Below the pieces are notes generated by a model. It saw nothing but the letters and a program-made list of their open reading frames with translations. It had not been told where the DNA came from and did no database searches. From positions 124,001-188,000 of the forward strand of contig NZ_JXKG01000001.1 in NCBI RefSeq assembly GCF_001885735.1: DNA of 64,000 nt, given 5' to 3'. Origin of the DNA: Enterococcus canintestini (GTDB lineage: Bacteria; Bacillota; Bacilli; Lactobacillales; Enterococcaceae). A program made the translations under genes and the position numbers. Of this stretch, positions 53,804 through 63,292 are shown in pieces (position 1 is the stretch's first letter; each line of letters starts with the position of its first letter).

Positions 53804-56311
53804 ATGGCCAACTTTATACGTAAGTTAATTGAAAATGATAAAAAAGAATTAAAACGTTTGGATAAAATTGCCAATGAAGTAGAAACATTTGCTGACCAAA
53901 TGGCCGCTTTATCTGATGTTCAATTAAAAGAAAAAACCGATGAATTTCGGGCCCGTTACCAAAAAGGCGAAACACTTGATCAGCTTTTACCAGAAGCTTT
54001 TGCCGTGGTAAGAGAAGCTGCAAAACGCGTTTTAGGTTTATATCCATATCACGTCCAATTAATGGGTGGGATTGTGTTACATGATGGGAATATTTCAGAA
54101 ATGCGTACTGGTGAAGGGAAAACATTGACTGCAACCATGCCCGTTTATTTAAACGCTTTAAGTGGTGAAGGGGTACACGTTGTAACCGTCAATGAATATC
54201 TAGCAACGCGTGACTCCCAAGAGATGGGTGAGTTGTATAACTTTTTAGGTATGACAGTTGGGTTAAATATCAACTCCAAAACACCGGAAGAAAAACGGGC
54301 AGCCTATGCTTGTGATATTACTTATTCAACGAATAATGAATTAGGTTTTGACTATTTACGAGACAATATGGTAGTTTATCGCAATCAAATGGTTCAACGT
54401 CCTTTAAATTATGCTGTTGTCGATGAAGTGGACTCCATTTTAATTGATGAAGCAAGAACTCCATTAATCATTTCTGGACAAGCAGAAAAATCGACTGCTC
54501 TTTATACTCGCGCCGATAATTTTGTTAAACGCTTAAAAGAAGAGGAAGATTATAAGATTGATATTCAATCCAAAACGATTGGCTTAACAGAAGCAGGAAT
54601 TGAAAAAGCCGAAGAAAACTTTGGCTTAAAAAATCTGTATGATATTGAAAATACTGCTTTGACACATCATTTGGATAACGCTTTACGCGCAAATTATATT
54701 ATGATTCGCGACTTTGATTACGTTGTTCAAGAAGGAAAAGTTTTAATCGTTGACCAATTTACCGGTCGGATTATGGATGGCCGTCGTTATTCTGATGGCT
54801 TACATCAAGCGATTGAAGCAAAAGAAGGCGTTGAAATTGAAGACGAAACAAAAACAATGGCTACGATTACCTTCCAAAACTATTTTAGAATGTATAAAAA
54901 ATTAGCTGGGATGACGGGTACGGCTAAAACAGAAGAAGAAGAATTCCGCGAAATTTATAACATGCAAGTTATTCAAATTCCAACAAATCAACCAGTTGTA
55001 CGGGATGATCGTCCTGATTTGTTATATCCAAATCTTAATAGTAAATTTCATGCTGTTGTAAAAGATATAAAGGAACGTTACCGCAAAGGGCAACCGGTCC
55101 TAGTCGGAACTGTCGCGGTTGAAACTTCGGAATTGTTATCTAATATGTTGGATAAAGAAAAAGTGCCCCATGAAGTTTTAAATGCCAAAAACCACTTTAA
55201 AGAAGCAGAAATTATCTTAAACGCTGGTCAAAAAGGTGCAGTCACAATCGCTACTAATATGGCAGGGCGGGGGACCGATATTAAATTGGGTCTTGGTGTT
55301 GCTGAATTAGGTGGTTTGGCGGTAATTGGGACAGAACGTCATGAATCACGCCGGATTGATAACCAATTACGGGGCCGTTCAGGTCGTCAAGGTGATCCGG
55401 GGGTTTCACAATTTTATTTATCTCTTGAAGATGACTTGATGAAACGCTTTGGTTCTGAACGCATTAAAGCCTTTATGGAACGGATGAACTTAGATGAAGA
55501 AGATCAAGTAATCCAAAGTAAGATGCTAACAAAACAAGTTGAATCTGCTCAAAAACGCGTAGAAGGTAATAACTATGACACCCGTAAAAATGTCTTGCAA
55601 TACGATGATGTGATGCGAGAACAACGGGAAGTTATCTACGGCCAACGTCAAGAAGTAATTATGGAAGAAAATGACTTGTCACAAACGTTAATGAATATGG
55701 TGAAACGCACAATTAGTCGAGTAGTAGATGCTCATACACAAGTTGAAGACAAGAGTCAGTGGAACCTTGATGGGATTGTTGACTTTGCTGGTAATGCGAT
55801 TGTGCATGAAGATAGTATTTCAACTGCTGATTTAGAAAACAAAACACCAGAAGAAATGAAAACTTTCTTAATGGATAAAGCACAAGCTATCTTTGAACAA
55901 AAACAAGAACAACTAAACAGCCAAGAACAGTTACTTGAATTTGAAAAAGTTGTCATTTTACGGGTAGTAGACTCTAAATGGACAGATCATATTGATGCGA
56001 TGGATCAATTACGTCAATCCATTGGGTTAAGAGCGTATGGTCAAAATAACCCATTAGTAGAATATCAAACAGAAGGCTACACGATGTTTGAAGATATGGT
56101 TGGGGCCATTGAATATGAAGTTACACGTCTATTTATGAAAGCTGAGATTCGCCAAAATGTGCAACGGGAACAAGTGGCACAAGGACAAGCGGAACAAGAA
56201 GAACAACCACAACCTCAAAAACCGCAACAAGTAAAAAAAGTGGGACGAAATGATCCATGTCCTTGCGGAAGTGGCAAAAAGTACAAAAACTGTCACGGTA
56301 AAAATGCATAG
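53804..56311 (+). CDS. secA: Protein translocase ATPase SecA
   Basis: SecA is the motor that pushes preproteins through SecYEG. The 835 aa carry Walker [15 protein letters not shown] (about 100), the DEAD-like [17 protein letters not shown] (about 205), NBD2 with [13 protein letters not shown] and [11 protein letters not shown] (about 490-530), the helical scaffold/wing and a C-terminal zinc-binding tail ([14 protein letters not shown]) for SecB/membrane contact. GAAGGGGAA precedes the ATG. Housekeeping copy by length and position next to hpf and prfB. Confidence 0.97.
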   Translation: MANFIRKLIENDKKELKRLDKIANEVETFADQMAALSDVQLKEKTDEFRARYQKGETLDQLLPEAFAVVREAAKRVLGLYPYHVQLMGGIVLHDGNISEMRTGEGKTLTATMPVYLNALSGEGVHVVTVNEYLATRDSQEMGELYNFLGMTVGLNINSKTPEEKRAAYACDITYSTNNELGFDYLRDNMVVYRNQMVQRPLNYAVVDEVDSILIDEARTPLIISGQAEKSTALYTRADNFVKRLKEEEDYKIDIQSKTIGLTEAGIEKAEENFGLKNLYDIENTALTHHLDNALRANYIMIRDFDYVVQEGKVLIVDQFTGRIMDGRRYSDGLHQAIEAKEGVEIEDETKTMATITFQNYFRMYKKLAGMTGTAKTEEEEFREIYNMQVIQIPTNQPVVRDDRPDLLYPNLNSKFHAVVKDIKERYRKGQPVLVGTVAVETSELLSNMLDKEKVPHEVLNAKNHFKEAEIILNAGQKGAVTIATNMAGRGTDIKLGLGVAELGGLAVIGTERHESRRIDNQLRGRSGRQGDPGVSQFYLSLEDDLMKRFGSERIKAFMERMNLDEEDQVIQSKMLTKQVESAQKRVEGNNYDTRKNVLQYDDVMREQREVIYGQRQEVIMEENDLSQTLMNMVKRTISRVVDAHTQVEDKSQWNLDGIVDFAGNAIVHEDSISTADLENKTPEEMKTFLMDKAQAIFEQKQEQLNSQEQLLEFEKVVILRVVDSKWTDHIDAMDQLRQSIGLRAYGQNNPLVEYQTEGYTMFEDMVGAIEYEVTRLFMKAEIRQNVQREQVAQGQAEQEEQPQPQKPQQVKKVGRNDPCPCGSGKKYKNCHGKNA

Positions 56312-56328
56312 TTTAAAAATGAAATGAA

Positions 56329-56366
56329 ATAAGGCTGGTACGCGACTTGTACCAGCCTTATCTTTT
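56329..56366 (+). terminator. secA terminator
   Basis: ATAAGGCTGGTAC (56329-56341) pairs with GTACCAGCCTTAT (56349-56361), then CTTTT. Confidence 0.85.
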
Positions 56367-56446
56367 GGTTATGATAGAAACGACAAATTACATTGCAATG
56401 ATGTAATAAATTAAAAATAAAAGAACTTTAACAGGAGGAACTTTCA

Positions 56447-57560
56447 ATGGAATTAAATGAAATGAAGCAGCAATTAACTGCAATGAAAGAACAAATTCAA
56501 TCTTTTAGGAGGTCTCTTTGACTTAGATGAGTTAGAAGAGTCCATTGCTGAAGCAGAAAATCAAATGGCTGAACCGGGTTTTTGGGACGATACCCAAAAT
56601 GCCCAAAGGGTTATTAATGAAAACAATGCTAATAAAGCGACATATGATCAATTCAACCAATTGGCGGAAGAAGAAGAAGAATTAGCTGTGATGGTTGAAA
56701 TGTTAGAAGAAGAAAACGATGCAGAAATGGCAGCTGAACTGGAAGCAAGATTACCGGTGCTAAAAGAAAAATTACAGACGTATGAGCTTTCGTTACTATT
56801 AGATGAACCTTATGATCACAATAATGCGATTTTAGAATTGCATCCAGGCGCAGGTGGTACAGAATCGCAAGACTGGGGAAGTATGCTTTTACGGATGTAT
56901 ACACGCTGGGCAGAAAAACATGGATATCAAGTCGAAACGCTCGATTATCAAGCTGGCGATGAAGCGGGAATTAAAAGTGTCACGCTTTTAATTAAAGGAC
57001 ACAATGCTTTTGGTTATTTGAAATCAGAACGAGGCGTTCATCGTCTAGTTCGCATTTCTCCTTTTGATTCTAACGCTAGACGTCATACCTCTTTTTGTTC
57101 GGTTGATGTAATGCCAGAACTAGATGACACAATCGATATTGCAATTAATCCGGATGATTTAAAAGTTGATACGTACCGCGCTAGTGGTGCGGGGGGACAG
57201 CATATCAATAAAACGGAGTCTGCTGTACGGATTACTCATATTCCAACTGGTGTTGTGGTTGCTAGCCAAGCGCAACGCTCTCAACTAAAAAATAGAGAAC
57301 AAGCAATGGGCATGTTAAAAGCAAAATTGTATCAATTAGAAGTTGAGAAAAAAGAACAAGAAGCCGCTGCCTTAAGAGGCGAACAGTTAGAAATTGGATG
57401 GGGCTCACAGATTCGCTCGTATGTTTTCCATCCTTATTCCATGGTAAAAGACCATCGTAGTAATTATGAAACCGGCAATGTGACAGCTGTCATGGATGGT
57501 GATTTAGATGGCTTCATTGATGCTTTCTTAAAATTGAAATTACGACAAGCAGAACAATAA
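56447..57560 (+). CDS. prfB: Peptide chain release factor 2, with programmed +1 frameshift
   Basis: RF2 releases peptides at UGA and UAA. The ATG at 56447 (AGGAGG upstream) opens a 24-codon frame that stops at TGA (56519-56521) after TCT-CTT. An internal AGGAGG (56507-56512) just before acts as the frameshift-stimulating Shine-Dalgarno. A +1 shift at CTT-T reads GAC and continues to 57560, about 370 aa in total. The recognition motif SPF ([14 protein letters not shown]) and the catalytic GGQ ([12 protein letters not shown]) are present. This is the standard autoregulatory arrangement, not a pseudogene. Confidence 0.97.
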
Positions 57561-57662
57561 GTTTCTTTTAAATGAAATCAAAATGTAAACTTATGAAAGA
57601 TTACTGCAATATTGACATGGTATAATGAGCGGGTATGAAAAAAATGAGATGGAGAGATAGCC

Positions 57663-58349
57663 ATGATTGAAATGAAGGATGTAATGAAGAAGTACTCTAA
57701 TGGTACGACTGCCATCCGTAATATCACCATCGATATTGATCAAGGTGAGTTTGTTTATGTGGTCGGTCCTTCCGGCGCAGGTAAATCAACCTTTATTAAA
57801 TTGATGTATCGAGAAGAAAAAGCTACCAAAGGCGTTTTGAATGTCGCTGGTTATGATTTATTAAAAATCAAAAACAAGGAAGTTCCTTTGTTGCGCCGCG
57901 AAATTGGCGTCGTTTTCCAAGATTACAAATTGTTACCAAAAAAGACTGTTTACGAAAATGTAGCTTATGCGATGCAAGTAATTGGTCGTAAACCACGGGA
58001 TATTAAAAAAAGGGTAATGGAAGTTTTAGACTTAGTTGGTTTAAAGCATAAAGTCCGCGTTTTCCCAAGTGAATTATCTGGTGGGGAGCAACAACGGGTC
58101 TCAATTGCCCGGGCTATTGTCAATACCCCGAAAGTGTTAATTGCCGATGAACCAACCGGTAACCTAGACCCTGAAAATTCATGGGAAATTATGAAATTAT
58201 TAGACCGCATTAACGGACAAGGAACTACCATTGTAATGGCAACTCACAATAGTACGATTGTAAATACGATCAGACACCGAGTTATTGCCATTGAAAATGG
58301 TCGCATTATTCGCGACCAAGCGGAAGGAGAATATGGTTACGATGATTAG
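57663..58349 (+). CDS. ftsE: Cell division ATP-binding protein FtsE
   Basis: FtsE is the ATPase of the FtsEX complex, which activates peptidoglycan hydrolases at the septum. The 228 aa have Walker [17 protein letters not shown] (about 35), the signature [15 protein letters not shown] (about 138) and Walker [14 protein letters not shown] (about 160). A TATAAT preceded by TGG (about 57619) looks like an extended -10. ftsX overlaps its end. GGAGAGATAGCC precedes the ATG. Confidence 0.95.
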   Translation: MIEMKDVMKKYSNGTTAIRNITIDIDQGEFVYVVGPSGAGKSTFIKLMYREEKATKGVLNVAGYDLLKIKNKEVPLLRREIGVVFQDYKLLPKKTVYENVAYAMQVIGRKPRDIKKRVMEVLDLVGLKHKVRVFPSELSGGEQQRVSIARAIVNTPKVLIADEPTGNLDPENSWEIMKLLDRINGQGTTIVMATHNSTIVNTIRHRVIAIENGRIIRDQAEGEYGYDD

Positions 58350-59226
58350 AACTTTTTTCCGCCACTTGTTGGAAAGTATTAAGAGTTTAAAACGTAATGG
58401 TTGGATGACAATTGCTTCTGTCAGCGCGGTTACCATTACGTTAACTTTAGTGGGAATTTTCATGGGTGTTATTATGAATGCCACTAAATTGGCGCAAGAT
58501 ATTGAAAAAAACGTTGACGTCTCAGTCTTTGTGGATATTGGAACAAAGCAGGCCGATATGGATAAGCTAAAGACAGAACTAGAAGGTTTGGACCATGTTA
58601 AAGGGGTTCGCTTTTCTAGTAAAGCAGATGAATTAAAGAAAATTCAAGATGCAATGGGAGATGCATGGCAACAATTTGAAGGAGATAGTAATCCTCTTTA
58701 CGATGTATATGTTGTCAGTGCAGAAAACCCGCAATATACCAAAAACATTTCCAAAGAAGCTGGCGAACTGAGCAATGTTTTTAAAGCCGATTATGGTGGT
58801 ACCAATTCAGATCGTATCTTTAAAATTGCCGATGCGGTAAAAACATGGGGATTAGCAGCTGCTGTTCTTTTAGTCTTTGTTGCGATGTTTTTAATTTCAA
58901 ATACGATTCGGATTACCATTTTATCACGGCAAAGAGAAATTCAAATTATGCGCTTAGTAGGTGCTAAAAATGGGTACATCCGTTGGCCGTTCTTTTTAGA
59001 AGGTGGCTGGATTGGTTTATTAGGTTCAATCGTACCGGTCTTGATTATGGTATTTGGTTATAATCAAGTTTATCGCTGGGTGAACCCGTCATTACTTCGT
59101 TCTAACTACAGTTTATTAGCACCGGACACATTTACTTGGCAAATTTGTCTTTTAATGGTGGTCGTAGGTGTTGTGATTGGCTCAATTGGTTCGGTAATGT
59201 CAATGCGTCGTTTCTTAAAAGTTTAA
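58342..59226 (+). CDS. ftsX: Cell division membrane protein FtsX
   Basis: FtsX is the membrane partner of FtsE. About 294 aa: N-terminal helix (about 22-45), an extracellular domain (about 50-165) that contacts hydrolases such as PcsB, then three helices (about 170-195, 220-240, 265-285). Family marks are GWMTIASVSAVTITLTLVG and ILSRQREIQIMRLVGAKNGYI. The start overlaps ftsE. ATG 58333 and ATG 58342 are both in frame; I choose 58342 ([15 protein letters not shown]) by family similarity, though its SD spacing (12) is long. Confidence 0.93.
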   Translation: MIRTFFRHLLESIKSLKRNGWMTIASVSAVTITLTLVGIFMGVIMNATKLAQDIEKNVDVSVFVDIGTKQADMDKLKTELEGLDHVKGVRFSSKADELKKIQDAMGDAWQQFEGDSNPLYDVYVVSAENPQYTKNISKEAGELSNVFKADYGGTNSDRIFKIADAVKTWGLAAAVLLVFVAMFLISNTIRITILSRQREIQIMRLVGAKNGYIRWPFFLEGGWIGLLGSIVPVLIMVFGYNQVYRWVNPSLLRSNYSLLAPDTFTWQICLLMVVVGVVIGSIGSVMSMRRFLKV

Positions 59227-59236
59227 TTATCATAAT

Positions 59237-59270
59237 AAGAGCTGTGGCAAAAGCGCCACAGCTCTTTTTC
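59237..59270 (+). terminator. ftsEX terminator
   Basis: AAGAGCTGTGGC (59237-59248) pairs with GCCACAGCTCTT (59255-59266), then Ts. The following 30 bases resemble those after the gltBD terminator. Confidence 0.9.
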
Positions 59271-59436
59271 AAATAAACAGGATGACAAAAACAGCTTCTT
59301 TTAAGTAAAGTACAATTTAACTAGCTCTTTTCTTTTTTAATAAAAGGTATATTTTAATAACTTTTTGGAACAGCTTCTTTTTGGTTATTCTTTACTTTGG
59401 TTAATAAGTCGGCTATCCTTTATAAGGAGAATTTAA

Positions 59437-59445
59437 ATGGAGTAA
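59437..59445 (+). other. Minimal upstream ORF (Met-Glu-stop) before cls
   Basis: ATG-GAG-TAA with a perfect AAGGAG at 59424-59429, seven bases upstream. Its stop overlaps the AAGGAG (59444-59449) that serves cls. It could tune cls translation or be chance. Confidence 0.35.
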
Positions 59446-59456
59446 GGAGAAAAAAG

Positions 59457-60908
59457 GTGTTGGATTATCTTATACAAAACTTATCGACAATTTTAGTGAT
59501 TGCCAATATGCTTTTGTCTTTTATTATCATTTTCAGAGAACGAAAAGAAACGGCGCAAACTTGGGCGTGGCTTTTGGTGTTAATGTTTATTCCAGTTGTG
59601 GGTTTTATTTTATATATATTTTTTGGTCGAGGCATTTCAAAAGAGAAAATATTTGATTTAAAGATGCAAGGAAAAGTTGGAATGAACGTGGAAATCGAAG
59701 AGCAAAGGCAAGCTTTAATGCGCAATTTATTTCCACATCCAGATACGGCCCAAGTAGACGTACGGCAAATTGTTTATATGCTAACAGTTTTTGAGCGTTC
59801 TTTATATACGACTGAAAATGAGGTGACGCTGTTTACCGATGGTCGTAAAAAATTTGATCGCCTAATTCAAGATATTGATGCAGCGATAAATCATATTCAC
59901 ATGCAGTACTATATTTATCGTAGCGATAATTTAGGGGTAGAAGTGCGAGACGCTTTAATTCGAGCTGCTAAAAGAGGCGTAAAGGTCAAAGTTTTACTAG
60001 ATGCTTGGGGGTCTACCCAAGTGAGTTTAAACTTCTTTAGTGACTTAAAAGACGCTGGCGGAGAAGTATCGTTATTTTTCCCACTCTTTGTACCTTATAT
60101 TAATCCGCGCATTAATTATAGCAATCACCGTAAAATTGTAGTGATTGATGGGAAAATTGGGTATACAGGCGGTTTTAATGTTGGTGATGAATATTTAGGT
60201 AAGGTTGAAAAATTTGGCTACTGGCGGGATAATCATCTGCGCATTTTTGGCCCAGCTGTCTATTCATTACAAAACCGATTTTTAATGGATTGGAATTCAC
60301 AACATAAAAATGAAGTGCTTTATGCAGAAGAGTATTTTCCGGCAATCATATCTTCTGGTAAAATTCCGATGCAAATTGTGACAAGTGGTCCTGATTCAGA
60401 ATATGAACAAATTAAAATGACGTATTTAAAAATGATTGGCATGGCTAAAAAAGAAATTCTGATACAAACGCCTTACTACATCCCCGACGAATCGATTCAT
60501 GAAGCGATTAAGTTGGCATTGTTGTCTGGGGTCCACGTACAAATTCAAATTCCCAATAAACCTGATCATCCGCTTGTTTATTGGGCAACGTATTCTTTTG
60601 CTGCGGAATTGTTAGAATATGGCGCAATCATTGAAACCTATGAAAATGGCTTTATGCATGCTAAAACGATGATTATCGATGGTGGTATTGTTTCAGTAGG
60701 TTCTGCAAATATTGATGTCCGTTCATTTCGATTAGATTTTGAAGTCAATGCGTTGTTATATGATGAGAAAATGGCAGCAAAAGTTCGTCAAGCGTTTTAT
60801 AGTGACTCCTTACAATCAAAACGTCTGACTAAAGAGCTATATGATAAACGCAGTGTAATCGTGAAATTTAAAGAAGGTTTAGCCCGGTTGATTTCCCCGT
60901 TACTATAA
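59457..60908 (+). CDS. cls: Cardiolipin synthase
   Basis: This membrane enzyme condenses two phosphatidylglycerol molecules to cardiolipin. The 483 aa have two N-terminal membrane spans (about 5-25, 35-57) and two phospholipase D HKD motifs: His224 in SNHRKIVVIDGKIGYTGG and His401 in FMHAKTMIIDGGIVSVGS. The frame opens upstream at 59397, but AAGGAG at 59444-59449 and the conserved N-terminus support GTG 59457 (TTG 59460 is possible). Enterococcal Cls is known for daptomycin-resistance mutations; I see no way to judge those here. Confidence 0.94.
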   Translation: MLDYLIQNLSTILVIANMLLSFIIIFRERKETAQTWAWLLVLMFIPVVGFILYIFFGRGISKEKIFDLKMQGKVGMNVEIEEQRQALMRNLFPHPDTAQVDVRQIVYMLTVFERSLYTTENEVTLFTDGRKKFDRLIQDIDAAINHIHMQYYIYRSDNLGVEVRDALIRAAKRGVKVKVLLDAWGSTQVSLNFFSDLKDAGGEVSLFFPLFVPYINPRINYSNHRKIVVIDGKIGYTGGFNVGDEYLGKVEKFGYWRDNHLRIFGPAVYSLQNRFLMDWNSQHKNEVLYAEEYFPAIISSGKIPMQIVTSGPDSEYEQIKMTYLKMIGMAKKEILIQTPYYIPDESIHEAIKLALLSGVHVQIQIPNKPDHPLVYWATYSFAAELLEYGAIIETYENGFMHAKTMIIDGGIVSVGSANIDVRSFRLDFEVNALLYDEKMAAKVRQAFYSDSLQSKRLTKELYDKRSVIVKFKEGLARLISPLL

Positions 60909-60912
60909 AAAA

Positions 60913-60932
60913 AGACTGGCTTTAGCCAGTCT
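60913..60932 (+). terminator. cls terminator
   Basis: AGACTGGCT (60913-60921) pairs with AGCCAGTCT (60924-60932); the T-tract after it is interrupted (GCTTTC). Confidence 0.7.
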
Positions 60933-60935
60933 GCT

Positions 60936-61231
60936 TTCATTTCACCGCATATGGGGAGAATGCTGTTGAAATGGTGAAAAGTCATACTAAAACTCGATTT
61001 GGGGTATTTCTTATTTTGGGGAAGTAAGAAAAAATCAAGTTGTAAATGATACTTTTCACAAACTAGTATAGCATAGGAAAAAATAACTGGATAGTATTTT
61101 TGTAACCCTTACCAAAATTTGCCAAAAATTTTTTCGTTTAAATCACTGACACTTAATGTTAAAATATTGACGATATATAAGACGCTTTACATTACAAAAA
61201 AAGTAATAGCAAAGATGACAAGGAGCAGATG
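60936..61231. other. Intergenic region before pstS
   Basis: About 300 A/T-rich bases with the pstS promoter somewhere within. TATATAAG (about 61174-61181) is a -10 candidate and there are scattered TTGACG/GTTAAA words, but no clean 11-nt PhoP repeat as seen before pstC. TTTCACC/GGTGAAA (about 60947-60977) is a loose inverted repeat. Confidence 0.4.
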
Positions 61232-62086
61232 ATGAAAAAAGCATTATTATTTGTAGCATCTTGTGGGCTACTTTTAGGTCTAACAGGCTGTGCTAAGTGG
61301 ATTGATCGCGGTGAATCGATCACAGCTGTAGGATCTTCAGCCTTACAACCTTTAGTAGAAACCGTAGCAGAAGAGTATCAAAATAAATATCCTGGTAAAT
61401 TTGTTAACGTCCAAGGTGGCGGTAGCGGTACCGGTTTAAGTCAAGTTCAATCTGGTGCAGTTGAGATTGGCAATTCTGACTTATTTGCCGAAGAAAAATC
61501 TGGCATTAAAGCCGATCAGCTGGTAGATCACAAAGTCGCAGTAGTGGGCATTACCCCGATTGTAAATAAAGGGGTTGGCGTAACGGAGCTAACGATGGCG
61601 CAACTGCGGGACATCTTCTTAGGTAAGATTACCAATTGGCAAAAAGTTGGTGGAAAAAACCAAGAAATTGTCATTTTAAATCGTGCTGCCGGTAGTGGTA
61701 CACGTGGTACTTTTGAAAAATGGGTGCTGGATGGTAAAACTGCAATGCGGGCGCAAGAACAAGATTCGAGTGGTATGGTTCGGCAAATTGTGGCTGATAC
61801 ACCAGGAGCTATCAGTTATGTAGCATTTTCTTATGTGACAAAAGAAGTCGCAACGTTAAAAATTGATGGTGTTTCACCAACTGATGAAAATGTCACTACG
61901 AACGACTGGAAAATATGGGCCTATGAGCACATGTATACTAAAGGCAACCCAACGAAATTAACAAAAGATTTTCTAGACTATATTTTATCTGAAGATATTC
62001 AAACCAATATTGTCGGAAAATTAGGCTATATCCCTGTTTCTGGTATGAAAGTAGAACGTGATTGGCAAGGAAATGTGATAAATTAA
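61232..62086 (+). CDS. pstS: Phosphate ABC transporter substrate-binding lipoprotein PstS
   Basis: PstS is the extracellular phosphate receptor, lipid-anchored. The 284 aa begin with a signal peptide and lipobox GLTGC (Cys about 20). Phosphate-binding loops are seen in AVGSSALQPLVE, GGGSGTGLSQVQSG and NRAAGSGTRGTFE. ATG 61229 and 61232 are adjacent; spacing from AAGGAG favours 61232. A terminator separates it from pstC, so PstS can be made in excess over the permease. Confidence 0.94.
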   Translation: MKKALLFVASCGLLLGLTGCAKWIDRGESITAVGSSALQPLVETVAEEYQNKYPGKFVNVQGGGSGTGLSQVQSGAVEIGNSDLFAEEKSGIKADQLVDHKVAVVGITPIVNKGVGVTELTMAQLRDIFLGKITNWQKVGGKNQEIVILNRAAGSGTRGTFEKWVLDGKTAMRAQEQDSSGMVRQIVADTPGAISYVAFSYVTKEVATLKIDGVSPTDENVTTNDWKIWAYEHMYTKGNPTKLTKDFLDYILSEDIQTNIVGKLGYIPVSGMKVERDWQGNVIN

Positions 62087-62089
62087 AAG

Positions 62090-62125
62090 AAAAGCATTTT
62101 GTCTTTTTAGGCAAAATGCTTTTTC
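62090..62125 (+). terminator. Terminator after pstS
   Basis: AAAAGCATTTTG (62090-62101) pairs with CAAAATGCTTTT (62112-62123), then Ts. Confidence 0.85.
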
Positions 62126-62243
62126 TTTGTGAGATTTACAATAATTTAAACAGAATAGCCGCAGTTTTAAAATTAAGATATTTAAGTGATAGTAAATATT
62201 AAAGTTTTTTTGGTATAAAAAGTCAGTCCGTAAAGAAACAAAG

Positions 62244-62297
62244 TTTACACAAAATTTACAATAAGTTAAAAGCAAATTGATTTTAGGCGAGTAAACT
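62244..62297 (+). promoter_or_regulatory. PhoP-box-like repeats and -10 before pstC
   Basis: TTTACA (62244-62249), TTTACA (62255-62260) and TTAAAA (62266-62271) are spaced at exactly 11 nt, as in PhoP boxes of Firmicutes. TAAACT (62292-62297) is the likely -10. It suggests phosphate-starvation activation of pstCAB independent of pstS. Confidence 0.6.
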
Positions 62298-62371
62298 AGA
62301 ACAGTAAGGGAGTATGTCTTAAGCGTTAATCAAAATGTGTTATACACTTGAAATATAAGGAGGAATTCTCT

Positions 62372-63292
62372 TTGGAAGATGTAAGAAAGGCTTTGTTAAC
62401 CAAATCAAAACGGGCTAAAATGGAAACACGCGGAAAAATAATCAGTTTTTTATGTATAGCATTAATTGTGCTAGTCGTTTTGTCCATTTTTTATTTTGTT
62501 GCCAGTAAAGGTTTAGCAACATTTTTCACAGACAAAATTAATGTTTTGGACTTTTTATTTGGAACACAATGGAATCCAAGTCAACTGGGGGCTGATGGCA
62601 AGCCAATGGTAGGCGCGCTTCCGATGATTGCGGGTTCTTTTATCGTTACTTTTTTATCTGCCATTGTAGCAACACCTTTTGCGATTGGTGCCGCAGTTTT
62701 TATGACGGAAATTTCACCTAAGCAAGGACAAAAAATCTTACAACCAGTAATTGAATTACTCGTAGGGATTCCTTCAGTTGTATATGGTTTTATTGGATTA
62801 TCAGTAATTGTTCCTGCAGTACGTTCTGTTTTTGGTGGTACCGGTTTTGGTATTTTAGCAGGTACATTTGTCTTATTCATCATGATTTTACCAACTGTTA
62901 CGACTATGACTGTCGATGCTTTAAAAGCAGTACCAAGACATTATCGAGAAGCTTCTTTAGCTTTAGGGGCAACGCGTTGGCAAACTATTTATAAAGTCGT
63001 ATTGCGCGCCGCCGTACCAGGAATTTTAACGGCTGTTGTTTTTGGGATGGCGCGAGCTTTTGGAGAAGCATTAGCGATTCAAATGGTGATTGGTAATGCA
63101 GCACTCATGCCAAATAGTTTGGTAACTCCTGCTTCCACATTAACCTCTATTTTAACAATGGGAATTGGAAATACGATTATGGGTACAGTTGAAAATAATG
63201 TTTTATGGTCACTGGCACTTATTTTATTATTAATGTCATTAGTCTTTAATATTGTGATTCGTCTAATTGGTAAGAAAGGGGCCTTGAAATAA
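62372..63292 (+). CDS. pstC: Phosphate ABC transporter permease PstC
   Basis: PstC is a membrane subunit of the high-affinity phosphate importer. About 306 aa with six helices; the binding-protein-dependent transport loop EASLALGATRWQTIYKVVL (about 195) contacts the ATPase. The frame is open from TTG 62348, but AAGGAGG at 62358-62364 points to TTG 62372 (MEDVRKALLTKSKRAK). The stop overlaps the pstA start (TAATG). Confidence 0.93.
   Translation: MEDVRKALLTKSKRAKMETRGKIISFLCIALIVLVVLSIFYFVASKGLATFFTDKINVLDFLFGTQWNPSQLGADGKPMVGALPMIAGSFIVTFLSAIVATPFAIGAAVFMTEISPKQGQKILQPVIELLVGIPSVVYGFIGLSVIVPAVRSVFGGTGFGILAGTFVLFIMILPTVTTMTVDALKAVPRHYREASLALGATRWQTIYKVVLRAAVPGILTAVVFGMARAFGEALAIQMVIGNAALMPNSLVTPASTLTSILTMGIGNTIMGTVENNVLWSLALILLLMSLVFNIVIRLIGKKGALK

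Noticed and set aside
56447-56521. In-frame stop in prfB as a sign of a pseudogene
   Set aside because: The stop lies at the standard programmed frameshift site and the rest of RF2 is intact.
61146-61195. PhoP box before pstS
   Set aside because: Words such as CTGACA, GTTAAA and TTGACG occur, but their spacing is irregular (12 and 9 nt), so I could not support a site.
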